DNA of 64,000 bases, taken from Streptomyces sp. NBC_00448. GTDB taxonomy: Bacteria; Actinomycetota; Actinomycetes; Streptomycetales; Streptomycetaceae. The stretch is taken from NCBI RefSeq assembly GCF_036014115.1, contig NZ_CP107913.1, positions 186,001-250,000 on the forward strand, read 5' to 3'. The stretch's first letter is position 1; each line of letters begins with the position of its first letter. Position numbers and translations under genes: made by a program. Below, in pieces: positions 50,838 to 59,603 of this stretch. The notes below the pieces were generated by a model, which was given only the letters and a program-made list of their open reading frames with translations, did no database searches and had not been told where the DNA came from.

Positions 50838-51959
50838 TCAGCCCAAGCGTTGCCGGGTGCCTGTGTCCGCGGAGTGCCTGATCGCGTCAAGGAGGCGGTG
50901 CAGCCGCAGGCCGGCATCGAAGTCCGGGACGCTGCGCGAGCCGGTGCGGAGGTCGAGGGCCAGCCGGGCGTACATCTGGGCCACGTTGAAGCCCTCGGCG
51001 GCGGGATCGAGCCCGGAGGCCAAGCGGTACCGGCTGGGAACGGGCAGCTCTTGACAGGTGCCGCCCGCATCACCTGGCCCTTGCACGCGCAGTTCACCGA
51101 TCTGGATGCCTGCTGGGCCGGCAGCCCCGGTGGAGACGATGGCCAGGTCTCCCTTGGTGCCGGAGATTTCCAGTAGGGTCCCGGCGCCGGTGACCTTGGC
51201 GTCGTGGACGTGGGCCGACAGGACGGCACCGCTGGTGAGGGTCGCGTGGAGAAGGAGGTGGTCGGGGCTCGTCGCCTCCACCGTGTCACCGGTACCGGCG
51301 ATGGTATGGACCGGGTGCTGGCCGGACAGCATCGCCGAGAGGTCGCTGATGCCACCGAGCATGTACTGCACCGCGTCGAGTGTGTGCCCGCCGGCGACCT
51401 CAAGTGTCCCGGCACCGTTGGTGCGATCGAGGGTGTAAGCCGCCCAGGCGGGAATCCGCTCCCCAGGTCCCTTCCCGCGGGCGGTGTGAACGGTCGCCGA
51501 GGTCACGCGTCCTACCCGACCATCGGCGACCAGCTCGCGGGCGTAGGCGATCGCCGGGGCATACCGCGCCTGCAACCCGAGCACGTGGTGCACGCCCGTG
51601 CCGTGGGCTGACTTCGCGAGGGCTGCGGCCTCCTGGGTGGTTCGGGCCAGCGGCCACTCGCAGTACACGTGTTTGCCGGCTGCCAGCGCCGCCTCGACCA
51701 GTTCGGCGTGCGCAGGCACCTTCACGGTGATGACGACCAGGTCCACCTCAGGGTGCTCGGCAAGTCGCCTGGCGTCGGCGAAAGCGTGCGCGGCCCCGAA
51801 CTTCCGCGCTGCGGCCTGTGCGCTCTCGGGGCGGCTGGTGCCGACCGCGGTAATGCTGTACTCCGGCAGGGCAAGCAAGGCCGGGACGTGTGCCCGGGCG
51901 GCCCAGCCCCGGTCGGGACTCGCCCCGATGATGCCGACTCGGATTCTCTTCGCTTCCAT
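50838..51959 (-). CDS. Gfo/Idh/MocA-family oxidoreductase
   Basis: The 373-residue enzyme has an N-terminal Rossmann domain (RVGIIGASPDRGWAARAHVPAL with an unusual GASPDRGWA loop), the conserved CEWPLA in place of the common EKP motif, and a C-terminal alpha/beta domain (GAGTLEVAGGHTLDAVQYMLG). This type includes galactose 1-dehydrogenase-like proteins. It is divergent from a TetR gene, with two matching operators between them. Substrate unknown, probably a sugar or cyclitol. Confidence 0.86.
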   Translation of the reverse strand: MEAKRIRVGIIGASPDRGWAARAHVPALLALPEYSITAVGTSRPESAQAAARKFGAAHAFADARRLAEHPEVDLVVITVKVPAHAELVEAALAAGKHVYCEWPLARTTQEAAALAKSAHGTGVHHVLGLQARYAPAIAYARELVADGRVGRVTSATVHTARGKGPGERIPAWAAYTLDRTNGAGTLEVAGGHTLDAVQYMLGGISDLSAMLSGQHPVHTIAGTGDTVEATSPDHLLLHATLTSGAVLSAHVHDAKVTGAGTLLEISGTKGDLAIVSTGAAGPAGIQIGELRVQGPGDAGGTCQELPVPSRYRLASGLDPAAEGFNVAQMYARLALDLRTGSRSVPDFDAGLRLHRLLDAIRHSADTGTRQRLG

Positions 51960-51974
51960 GGCAGACCCCCAACT

Positions 51975-52033
51975 AAACGGACCAATCCTGTCCGGTTGGA
52001 GACTCTAGCCAAGCGGACAAGATCGGTCCAGTT
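51975..52033. promoter_or_regulatory. Two TetR-type operators
   Basis: Site 1 (51975-51997) is AAACGGAC, 7 bp, GTCCGGTT. Site 2 (52011-52033) is AAGCGGAC, 7 bp, GTCCAGTT. Centres are 36 bp apart; one is near each divergent gene. Consensus AANYGGAC-N7-GTCCRGTT. Confidence 0.8.
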
Positions 52034-52050
52034 ATCGATAGGATCAGCGC

Positions 52051-52686
52051 ATGAACCAACCGCGCAGCACAGTGGACCGCCTGCTCGTCGACGAGTCGGG
52101 CCGTCGGCCCCGCGCCGACGCGCGGCGCAACGTCGAGCGCCTGGTGGAGGCCGCCCGAGTCGCGGTTGCCGACATTGGCGTTGGTGTATCCGCACACGAG
52201 ATCGCGCGCCGGGCAGGCGTAGGTGTCGGCACCTTCTATCGGCGCATCCCCTCCCTTGATGCGCTCCTGGAGATGGTGCTCGTGGAGATCCTCGACGAGA
52301 TCTCGGACGTGGCCGATCAAGCTCTGGAGGACCCGGACGCCTGGAACGGACTCTGCGTGTTCGCCGCGACTTACGTGCGCCTCCGGGCAGAGAGCTGCGG
52401 CGTCAGCGAGGCACTCGGCGGGGCCTGCGGGGTCCCTCTCGCCCAGCGCCTGGAGGACCTGCGAGGACGGATTCGGCGTCTCGTGGAGCGCGCCCAAGCG
52501 GTCGGCGCCATGCGAACGGATGTCGCCTGGCAGGATGTCCCCTTCCTGCTCGCTGCCGCCGCGACTGGTGAGCGCACCCTGGACATGCGAGCGGGCAGTC
52601 AGCAGTGGGAGCGCAATCTCCAGATCATTCTCGACGGACTGCGCACGGCTCAGCCGAGCATGCTGCCGGGCACGCCGCCGACCTGA
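52051..52686 (+). CDS. TetR-family regulator
   Basis: The 211-residue protein has a TetR N-terminus with recognition region VSAHEIARRAGVGVGTFYRRI (about residues 46-66), preceded by RRPRADARRNVERLVEAARVAV. The rest is a helical ligand domain. It is divergent from the Gfo/Idh/MocA gene; the two AANYGGAC-N7-GTCCRGTT sites between them are the probable targets. Confidence 0.88.
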   Translation: MNQPRSTVDRLLVDESGRRPRADARRNVERLVEAARVAVADIGVGVSAHEIARRAGVGVGTFYRRIPSLDALLEMVLVEILDEISDVADQALEDPDAWNGLCVFAATYVRLRAESCGVSEALGGACGVPLAQRLEDLRGRIRRLVERAQAVGAMRTDVAWQDVPFLLAAAATGERTLDMRAGSQQWERNLQIILDGLRTAQPSMLPGTPPT

Positions 52687-52908
52687 ATTCGGACCCCGAT
52701 GTATCCAGCTGGGACGGAGTGTCGGCAACTCGCGTCGACAGTCAACGTCGGTGAACGGTCCGGCCGATGGATTCCGACGACGCTCATCGGCTGCTGCCGC
52801 ACACCGACGGCCGATCAGAACCCCGATCATCGGACCGACGCACATCTCCCCGCCGGCCCGGCAGGAAGCCACGTCCAGGCTCGGCCCGTCCCGCGGTTGT
52901 GACCTGCC

Positions 52909-53982
52909 CTACAGGTGCGGGTAGTCGGTGTAGCCGTGGTGGTCGCCGCCGTAGAAGGTGGCGGGGTCCGGCGTGTTGTACGGGCCGTGGGCGGCCAGGC
53001 GGGCGGGCAGGTCGGGGTTCGCGAGGAACAGCGCCCCGAAAGCGATCATGTCCGCGGTGCCGTCCTGGATCAGGGTGAGGGCGTCCGGGCCGGTGCGCTC
53101 GGGAAGCGTGAACGGGTTGAGGATGAACGTCGAGGGCCAGGTCTTGCGCAGGCGTGTGGTCAGCGTTCGGTCGACTCCTTCGAGAGTGTGCAGGTAGGCG
53201 AGGTTCAGCTCGCCGAGCTTGGTGACCAGGGTGGTGTACGTGGTCTCCACGTCCGCCGCGTCCTTCTCGGCGATGTCGTTGTAGGGGTTGCCGGGCGAGA
53301 TGCGGAAGCCGGTGCGGTGGCCGCCGATCGCTTCCGCGACGGCGGCGGCCACTTCCAGGCCGAAGCGGACCCGACCGGTGACGTCGCCGCCCCAGTCGTC
53401 GGTGCGCTGGTTGGTGTTGGGTGCGAGGAACTGGTGGATCAGGTAGCCGTTCGCGCCGTGGAGTTCCACGCCGTCGAAGCCGGCGGTGATCGCGTTGCGT
53501 GCCGCGTCGGCGAAGTCGGCGATCGTGCGGGTGATGGCACCGGTGTCCAGTTCCTGCGGGGTGACGAAGTCCATCGGTCCCTGGTGGGTGAACACCTGGC
53601 CCTTGGCGGCGACGGGTGAAGGCGCGACGGGGGTCAGACCGGAAGGAAGCAGGCTGGGATGGCTGAGGCGGCCGGTGTGCATCAACTGCGCGAAGATCAC
53701 ACCGCCTTCGCGGTGGACGGCATCGGTGACCCTGCGCCAGGCGGCCACCTGCTGCGGCGCATGCAGGCCCGGCGTGTCGGGGTACCCCTGGCCGACCGGC
53801 GAGGGCTGTATCCCTTCGGTGACGATGAGGCCGGCACTCGCGCGCTGGCTGTAGTAGGTCGCCATCAGATCGGTCGGGGTGGCCCCCGGCCCGTAGGCCC
53901 GGCTACGGGTCATCGGAGCCATCACGATGCGGTTGGCCAGCGGCCGTCCGGCGACGTCGATCGGAGCGAATGCGTCCATCAT
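52909..53982 (-). CDS. Alkene reductase, old yellow enzyme family (NemA-like)
   Basis: The 357-residue flavoenzyme reduces activated C=C bonds with NAD(P)H. Signature parts: RIVMAPMTRSRAYGPGATP, TEGIQPSPVGQGYPDTPGL, the substrate-binding motif HGANGYLIHQFLAPNTNQRT and DDWGG. It probably belongs with the MarR gene to its right in the same direction (300 bp apart), a common pairing for electrophile-sensing systems (inference). Confidence 0.9.
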   Translation of the reverse strand: MMDAFAPIDVAGRPLANRIVMAPMTRSRAYGPGATPTDLMATYYSQRASAGLIVTEGIQPSPVGQGYPDTPGLHAPQQVAAWRRVTDAVHREGGVIFAQLMHTGRLSHPSLLPSGLTPVAPSPVAAKGQVFTHQGPMDFVTPQELDTGAITRTIADFADAARNAITAGFDGVELHGANGYLIHQFLAPNTNQRTDDWGGDVTGRVRFGLEVAAAVAEAIGGHRTGFRISPGNPYNDIAEKDAADVETTYTTLVTKLGELNLAYLHTLEGVDRTLTTRLRKTWPSTFILNPFTLPERTGPDALTLIQDGTADMIAFGALFLANPDLPARLAAHGPYNTPDPATFYGGDHHGYTDYPHL

Positions 53983-54282
53983 GGAATCTCCCTGTGGTCA
54001 CGGAGGAGGGAAGAAGGGTCGCCTGCGGCACGACCGAGGCCGGAGGGGAACCCTAGTGGCGCGCGAAAGGGCGCGGGGCTCCCACCTGCACAGGCGTGTG
54101 TGGTGGGCGTGTACGTACCTGCGTTTCCTGGCTGGTGCCAGGCGCGTGCGACGCACCGGTGAGACGGTCTCTCGGACACGGCGCTCACAGATCCGCGCGG
54201 AGCGATGCTTTCTTCTTGGACGGCCAGGACTGCCTGGGCTGCCCGCCGGCCGATCCCGGGCAGCCCTGGGGAACTGGGCCGC
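53983..54282. other. Intergenic stretch, nothing recognised
   Basis: The 300 bp between the reductase start and the MarR stop hold no gene and no strong palindrome. The promoter of the reductase must lie here. Confidence 0.5.
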
Positions 54283-54771
54283 TCAGTCGAGTTCGGCGCC
54301 AGGGACGGGGCGCCCGTGATCCCCGATCGACTTCTCGATCGTGTACGCACACGTGGTGAACGCTTCGATCTGATCAGGGGTCAGGTCGCGCACGGAGAGC
54401 TGCTCCAGGGTGCGCCACATGTCGGCGATGGGCTCCTGAAGGGCCCGGCCGGCATCCGTGAGGCTGACCACCATGACCCGCCGGTCGTGGGAGGCCGGTT
54501 CCCGGGTGAGCAGTCCGGAGTCCTGCATGCGGCGCAGTGACTTGGAGACGGTGGAATGGTCCAGGCCGACACAGCCCAGCAGTTCGGCCTGGGTCTGTCC
54601 GTCCTTGTCGAAGAGCTGCATCAGCAGCAGTTCCTGCCCTGGGTGCAGGTTCATGGCGCGCAGCATGGCGGCGGCGCGGGCGCGGTGGGCGCGCGCGAGT
54701 TGGAAGATGGCGTAGCTCAATCGCCCATCACGCGCCGTGGCCGGCGGCTCGGGTGAAGTGCTGTCGGGCAT
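54283..54771 (-). CDS. MarR-family regulator
   Basis: The 162-residue protein starts at the ATG at 54771 with GGAG five bases upstream. Winged helix at about residues 55-110: QTQAELLGCVGLDHSTVSKSLRRMQDSGLLTREPASHDRRVMVVSLTDAGR. Unlike many MarR genes, it does not lie divergently from a target; it is between the NemA-like and the quinone-oxidoreductase genes in the same direction, and either may be its target. Confidence 0.86.
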   Translation of the reverse strand: MPDSTSPEPPATARDGRLSYAIFQLARAHRARAAAMLRAMNLHPGQELLLMQLFDKDGQTQAELLGCVGLDHSTVSKSLRRMQDSGLLTREPASHDRRVMVVSLTDAGRALQEPIADMWRTLEQLSVRDLTPDQIEAFTTCAYTIEKSIGDHGRPVPGAELD

Positions 54772-54940
54772 CGCTACTCCATGGGCATGGTGAGTGGACA
54801 AGGTGCGGAGGCAAGCGGCGTGTACGGCTATGGGGATCGTACGAGCCGGCTTGCGTGCGGCTGCCGCCGCACGGCCGTGTTCTCAGCAAGCCGGTAAGCC
54901 GGCAATCCGGTAAGCCGCCTCAGGAGCCTGCACCCGCTGT

Positions 54941-55855
54941 TCAGTTGACGGTGAGGACGATCTTGCCGCGGTTGTGGCCGGCATCGCCGGCCTGCTGCGC
55001 CTTGGCGGCTTCCGCGAGCGGGTAGGTGGCCCCGACCGTGGTCACCAGCGTGCCGTCGCCGGCCTGCCGGGCCAGTTCGGCCAGCCGGGCGGCGGAGCGG
55101 CGCTGCGGGCCCTCGGCGAAGACGACACCGAGTTCGCGGGCGCGGAAGTCGGCGGTGGTGACGATCCGGTCGGTGCCGCCGCGCAGCGTGATCGAGTCCT
55201 CCAGCGCGCCCTTCCCCGCGGCGTCGAAGACGGCGTCCACCCCCTCGGGGGCGAGGGCCCGGACCCGTTCGACCAGGTTCTCCCCGTAGACCAGCGCGGT
55301 GGCGCCGAGCGAGGTGACGTACTCCTGGTTGGCCGGGCCGGCGGTGCCGATGACGCGGGCGCCGCGAGCGACGGCCAGCTGGACGGCGATGGTGCCGAGC
55401 GCACCGGATGCGCCGTGGATCAGCAGCGTCTCGCCCGAGCCGAGGCCGAGCAGGTCCAGCACTCGTTCGGCACCGTCGCTCGCCACGGGCAGCGCGGCGG
55501 CGTGTGCCCAGTCCAGCCCGGCCGGCTTGTGGGCGAGGACGGACGCGGATGCCACGGCGTACTGGGCGTAGGAGCCGGTGTCGGACCAGCCCAGCACCTC
55601 GTCGCCTTCCTTCAGGTGGTCGACACCCTCACCGACGGCGTCGACCACACCGGCGATCTCCCCGCCGGGCACGGCGGGGAGCGTGGTCGGGAAGATCGCC
55701 TCCATGCCGCCGGAGCGGATCTTGCCGTCCACCGGGTTGACACCGACGGCCCTGACGCGGACGCGTACCTGGCCGGGGCCCGGCCGCGGGACCTCGATCT
55801 CCGCCTCGTGCAGGACCTCGGTGCCGCCGAACGTGTCGAAAACGATGGCCTTCAT
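54941..55855 (-). CDS. Zinc-independent quinone oxidoreductase (MDR family)
   Basis: The 304-residue enzyme starts MKAIVFDTFGGTEVLHEAEIEVPRPGPGQVRVRVRAVGVNPVDGK, the standard start of the NADPH:quinone reductase group. The cofactor site is LLIHGASGALGTIAVQLA. No zinc-binding cysteines are visible. Two copies of a 20-bp palindrome lie 39-91 bp upstream of the start, so a repressor controls it, but no matching divergent regulator gene remains. Confidence 0.88.
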   Translation of the reverse strand: MKAIVFDTFGGTEVLHEAEIEVPRPGPGQVRVRVRAVGVNPVDGKIRSGGMEAIFPTTLPAVPGGEIAGVVDAVGEGVDHLKEGDEVLGWSDTGSYAQYAVASASVLAHKPAGLDWAHAAALPVASDGAERVLDLLGLGSGETLLIHGASGALGTIAVQLAVARGARVIGTAGPANQEYVTSLGATALVYGENLVERVRALAPEGVDAVFDAAGKGALEDSITLRGGTDRIVTTADFRARELGVVFAEGPQRRSAARLAELARQAGDGTLVTTVGATYPLAEAAKAQQAGDAGHNRGKIVLTVN

Positions 55856-55893
55856 GGCTGCTGCCTCCCCAAGGATGACGTCACCGGCCACCT

Positions 55894-55946
55894 TTACATG
55901 GCCAGCCACATAAAAAGTACCACCGTTTATGTGGCTAGCCAAGTAA
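55894..55946. promoter_or_regulatory. Two 20-bp palindromic operators before the quinone oxidoreductase
   Basis: TTACATGGCCAGCCACATAA (55894-55913) and TTATGTGGCTAGCCAAGTAA (55927-55946) are each near-palindromic and 33 bp apart start to start (about three helical turns). Their flanks also form a 15-bp inverted repeat with each other (55900-55914 and 55926-55940). Confidence 0.8.
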
Positions 55947-56048
55947 TGGCTCGGCGAGGAGGGTGCGATCGCGACGACGGGGCTCCCAGGGGGTGCCGAT
56001 CCGGCCTTGCCGCGGCGACACGCGACCCGTTCTCGGGCCGGGCTGCCC

Positions 56049-56090
56049 GGACCGGGCTGCGCGGACCGGGCTGCGCGGACCGGGCTGCGC
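56049..56090. repeat. 14-bp tandem repeat, three copies
   Basis: GGACCGGGCTGCGC occurs three times without gaps at 56049-56062, 56063-56076 and 56077-56090. It lies in the 318-bp gap between the quinone-oxidoreductase start and the cyclodeaminase stop, which otherwise holds no gene. Confidence 0.85.
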
Positions 56091-56173
56091 GGCACCCGGG
56101 AGTCACGGCCGGCGAGGTGCCGAACGTGACAGCGACGGTGTCGCCCTCGAAGCCGACGCCTACGAAGCCGACG

Positions 56174-57223
56174 TCATCGACGGTGAGGTGCCCGGCGGTC
56201 CTGTGCGCGCAGCGACTCCCCCGCAGTCCCGCGACGTGGCAGGTGGGCGGCGTCGTGCGCCACGCGGGCGGCTGCCACGTCGAGGGCGGCGTGCCCGGTG
56301 GACTTGAACAAGGTCAGCTCGATGGCGTCACCGCGGCCCGGGCGCGAGCCGGTGAGCACGGCGCCGAGGAGGGTGAGCCGGGACGGGTCGACGCCCTGGA
56401 GTTCGTGGGCGCCGGCCGGGGGCGGGGCTGCGGCCGCGCCGTCCCACTCGGCGAACAGGAGCGCGTCCCGGACGGTGGCCGAGTCGACCTCAGGACCGCC
56501 CGAGCCGCCGACGGAACTGACATGGGCACCGGGCCGCAGCCACGCGCGGTCCACGACGGGCTCGCGGGCCGCGGTGCAGCACAGGACGGCGTCGGCGCCG
56601 CGGACCGCCGACTCGACGCAGGGCGCGGCCACGACGCCGTGCCGGGCGGCCAGCGCGCGGGTGCGGTCCGGATCGCGCCCGGCCACGGTGACGGTCGGCG
56701 CAGCGCCGGCCGGCCAGGGGAGGCGACGAGCCGGCAGGGCGCCCTCGGGCGCGCCGAGGACGGCGGTCAGCAGGGTGAGTTGGGCGTCCGCCTGGGCGCC
56801 CGTGCCGATCACCGTGACCTGCTCGGTGCCCGGCCTGGCCAGGGCCAGCAGGGCGGCGGTCGCGGTGGCCGCGGTACGCAGGGCGGTCAGCGGTTCGGCG
56901 TCGACCAGGGTGAGCAGGCGCCCGTCCGTCTCGTCGAACAGGGCGACGACGCCTTGGTGCGCGGTGCGCCCGGGGTGGGCCGGGTCGTCGAAGACGGTGA
57001 CCAGCTTGGCGGCCAGCCCGAGGCCGGGAACGTGGGCGGGCATCGCCCCGAGCAGTCCGTGCGGCCCGATGGCGGCGATACGGGGCGGCGCGGAGACGGT
57101 CCCCGCGGCGATCGCGGCCAGGGCGGTGCCGACGGCGTCCAGCAGCCGCAGCGGGTCGAGCGCGGCCACGGTGGCGTCGTGACCGAGGACGGCGGGCCCG
57201 GCCGCCCGCTCCCCCGCGGTCAT
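56174..57223 (-). CDS. Ornithine cyclodeaminase / mu-crystallin family protein
   Basis: The 349-residue protein is an NAD(P)-dependent Rossmann enzyme: QVTVIGTGAQADAQLTLLTAVLG (cofactor site), RTAATATAALLALARPG before it and PGAHVSSVGGSGG after it. Members of this family act as cyclodeaminases, imine reductases or amino-acid dehydrogenases. Its ATG overlaps the stop of the IclR gene by 4 bp, so the two are co-translated. The C-terminus is arginine- and histidine-rich. Confidence 0.83.
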   Translation of the reverse strand: MTAGERAAGPAVLGHDATVAALDPLRLLDAVGTALAAIAAGTVSAPPRIAAIGPHGLLGAMPAHVPGLGLAAKLVTVFDDPAHPGRTAHQGVVALFDETDGRLLTLVDAEPLTALRTAATATAALLALARPGTEQVTVIGTGAQADAQLTLLTAVLGAPEGALPARRLPWPAGAAPTVTVAGRDPDRTRALAARHGVVAAPCVESAVRGADAVLCCTAAREPVVDRAWLRPGAHVSSVGGSGGPEVDSATVRDALLFAEWDGAAAAPPPAGAHELQGVDPSRLTLLGAVLTGSRPGRGDAIELTLFKSTGHAALDVAAARVAHDAAHLPRRGTAGESLRAQDRRAPHRR

Positions 57224-57987
57224 GCCGCGCCCCCCGGTACGCCCCCCGGTACGCCCAGAGCGCCGGCCAACTCATCGACCGCTGAACGCAGTTCGTCCCG
57301 CAGCCGGGAGAGGTTCGGCTCCTCGAACTCCGGAGTCGGCCCGACCAGGGTCAGCGCGCACAGCGGCTGGCCGTCCGGGGTGAGGACGGCGCGGCTGACG
57401 GACGCCACCATCCGCTGGGTGCGGCCGATCTGCACGCCCCAGCCGGTGCGGGCCGTACGGTCCAGGTCGGCGAGCAGGCCGTCGGGGCCCTCCAGGGGAT
57501 GGCCCGCGGCGGCGGCCGCCGCCAGGTAGGGGGCGCGGGTCCGCTCGTCCATGGCGGCGACCAGGGCCAGCGGACCGGCGAACCGGTGCACCGGGAGGAG
57601 TTCGTCGCGCAGGTCGCTGATCATCTCCAGCCTTGCCGGACGGACCACGTCGACCACACGGGCCCGGTCCTCCTCGGGGACCTGGAGATTGACCATCGTC
57701 GCGGTGGCCGCGGACAGCCGCTCCAGTACCGGCCGGGCGATGCCGACCAGGGAGTGCGCGGCGGTCGCCCGCGAGAGCTGGAGCACGACGGTGCCCGGCA
57801 GGTAGCGGTCACCGATGCGCATCACCCAGCCGCGGCGGACCAGGTCGGCCAGCACCCGGTGGGCGGTGGGCCGTTGCAGGCCGAGGGGGTCGGCGATCTC
57901 GCTGAGCCGCAGCGGGCGGCCGGACCGGGCGACCGCTTCCACCAGGTCCAGGGCCTTGTCCACGGCGGAGTTGCCGGACGCGGGCAC
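57220..57987 (-). CDS. IclR-family regulator
   Basis: The 255-residue regulator starts at the GTG at 57987 with AGAGG nine bases upstream. N-terminal winged helix: AVDKALDLVEAVARSGRPLRLSEIADPLGLQRPTAHRVLADLVRRGW. The C-terminal GAF-like domain contains LLPVHRFAGPLALVAAMDERTRAPYL. It is divergent from the amidohydrolase, with a matching palindrome at 58214 in front of that gene. Confidence 0.88.
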   Translation of the reverse strand: MPASGNSAVDKALDLVEAVARSGRPLRLSEIADPLGLQRPTAHRVLADLVRRGWVMRIGDRYLPGTVVLQLSRATAAHSLVGIARPVLERLSAATATMVNLQVPEEDRARVVDVVRPARLEMISDLRDELLPVHRFAGPLALVAAMDERTRAPYLAAAAAAGHPLEGPDGLLADLDRTARTGWGVQIGRTQRMVASVSRAVLTPDGQPLCALTLVGPTPEFEEPNLSRLRDELRSAVDELAGALGVPGGVPGGAA

Positions 57988-58000
57988 GGAGCAGTCCTCT

Positions 58001-58062
58001 CGTTGTCGGCACCGGGCGCCGCGTTGTCGGCACCGGGCGCCGCGTTGTCGGCACCGGGCGGC
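58001..58062. repeat. 21-bp tandem repeat before the IclR gene
   Basis: Two exact 21-bp copies starting CGTTGTCGGCACC at 58001 and 58022, and a third, nearly full copy at 58043-58062. It lies just upstream of the IclR start, in its leader or promoter. Confidence 0.85.
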
Positions 58063-58213
58063 CCGGACGGGTCCGCGGACGCCCGCATTTTCCGCGCCGG
58101 CGGAGGTTGCCGGACGCGCGGGGCGCCTCGGTCTCCCCGGCGGCTCGCGGGCGGGTCCGCCACCCTGTCCGGGGGGCGGGTAGGGTGGCCGCTGTTCCGA
58201 CCAACGGATCACC

Positions 58214-58232
58214 TGTTGCAAGCAATGTAACA
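58214..58232. promoter_or_regulatory. IclR-type operator
   Basis: TGTTGCA (58214-58220), AGCAA, TGTAACA (58226-58232) is an inverted repeat with one mismatch. It lies 28 bp before the amidohydrolase start, where an IclR protein would act. Confidence 0.65.
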
Positions 58233-58259
58233 GTCCGGGCCTGGAGGGAGAACCGACCC

Positions 58260-59603
58260 ATGAGTGACGAGCCCGTCGCCGCCCCGACGCCTTTCGCCCC
58301 GGCGCCGGCCGGCACCGTGGTGCTCTACCGTGGCGCGACCCTCGTCGACGGCACCGGCGAGGCCGGCCGCCCCGGGACCACGATCGTGGTCGACGGCGAG
58401 CGGATCGTACGGGTCGCCGCCGACGCCGAGGTCGACCCCGCCGACTTCCGCGACGCCGAAGTCATGGACGTGACGGGCGCGTTCGTCCTGCCGGGCCTGA
58501 TCGACTCGCACCAGCACCTGGCGACACCGCCCAACCGCCCGGTCGCCGAGGCCGTGTTGCGCCGCGACCTGTTCGGCGGCGTGACCACGGCCCGCGACAT
58601 GGCCGACGACCTGCGCCAGGTCGGCGACCTGGCCCGCGCCTCCCGGGTCGGCGAGATCCCCGCCCCGGACCTGTACTACGCCGCGCTGATGGCCGGCCCG
58701 ACCTTCTTCGACGACCCGCGGACCTGGCAGGTCTCCCAGGGCGCGATACCGGGCCGGAACCCGTGGATGCAGGCGGTGGACGAGGACACCGACCTTCCGC
58801 TCGCCGTCGCCATGGCACGCGGCACCTCCGCCACCGCCGTCAAGATCTACGCGGACCTGCCGGCGGACCGCGTCGCCGCCATCACGGCGCAGGCGCACCG
58901 GCAGGGGCTCCTGGTCTGGGCGCACGCCGCCGTCTTCCCGGCGAAGCCGGGCGAGGTGGTCACCGCCGGAGTCGACAGCATCTCGCACGCGAGCCTGCTG
59001 GTCCACGAAGCCGCCGAGGGCCCGCTGATCCGCTACCGGACCAAGCCGCCGGTGGACGCGGCCCGCTTCGAGCGGGGCGACGACCCGGCGATCGAGGCCC
59101 TGTTCGGGCTGATGCGCGACCGGGGCACGATCCTGGACGCCACCGCGTCGATGTGGGGCAGGATCGCGGCCGAGGCCGGCGACGCCGCGGAACCACGCGA
59201 GCGCGCCCTCGCCAACGACGCCGTCACCGCCGCGATCACCGCCCAGGCCCACCGGGCCGGTGTGGAGATCTCCACCGGCACCGACAGCGACCCCGACCCC
59301 GCCGCGGCCTGGCCGCCCCTGCACGACGAGTTGGTCTACCTCCACGAGCGGTGCGGCATGACGCCCCTGCAGGTCATCCGCAGCGCCACCCTGATCGGCG
59401 CGCGCAGCCTCGGTGCCGAGAACGAGCGCGGCACCGTCGAGGAGGGCAAGATCGCCGACCTGGTCATCCTCGGCGCCGACCCGGCGGCCGACCTGGCCGC
59501 CGCCCTGCGCAGCATCCGCACGGTCGTCAAGCGCGGCCGCCCGCACCACCGTGCGGACTTCGTCGAGCCGACCCCCGCCGCGGGAACGGCGGTGGCGAAG
59601 TGA
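58260..59603 (+). CDS. Amidohydrolase (imidazolonepropionase/prolidase-like)
   Basis: The 447-residue protein has the amidohydrolase pattern: a beta-domain start GTVVLYRGATLVDGTGEAG, metal motif PGLIDSHQHL (HxH), carboxylated-lysine candidate in TAVKIYADL, and later WAHAAV, SISHASL and TGTDSDP (metal Asp). It ends with the usual NERGTVEEGKIADLVILGADP. This group includes Xaa-Pro/Xaa-Arg dipeptidases. The gene overlaps the M19-like gene by 4 bp, so both probably hydrolyse related amide or peptide substrates. Confidence 0.85.
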   Translation: MSDEPVAAPTPFAPAPAGTVVLYRGATLVDGTGEAGRPGTTIVVDGERIVRVAADAEVDPADFRDAEVMDVTGAFVLPGLIDSHQHLATPPNRPVAEAVLRRDLFGGVTTARDMADDLRQVGDLARASRVGEIPAPDLYYAALMAGPTFFDDPRTWQVSQGAIPGRNPWMQAVDEDTDLPLAVAMARGTSATAVKIYADLPADRVAAITAQAHRQGLLVWAHAAVFPAKPGEVVTAGVDSISHASLLVHEAAEGPLIRYRTKPPVDAARFERGDDPAIEALFGLMRDRGTILDATASMWGRIAAEAGDAAEPRERALANDAVTAAITAQAHRAGVEISTGTDSDPDPAAAWPPLHDELVYLHERCGMTPLQVIRSATLIGARSLGAENERGTVEEGKIADLVILGADPAADLAAALRSIRTVVKRGRPHHRADFVEPTPAAGTAVAK

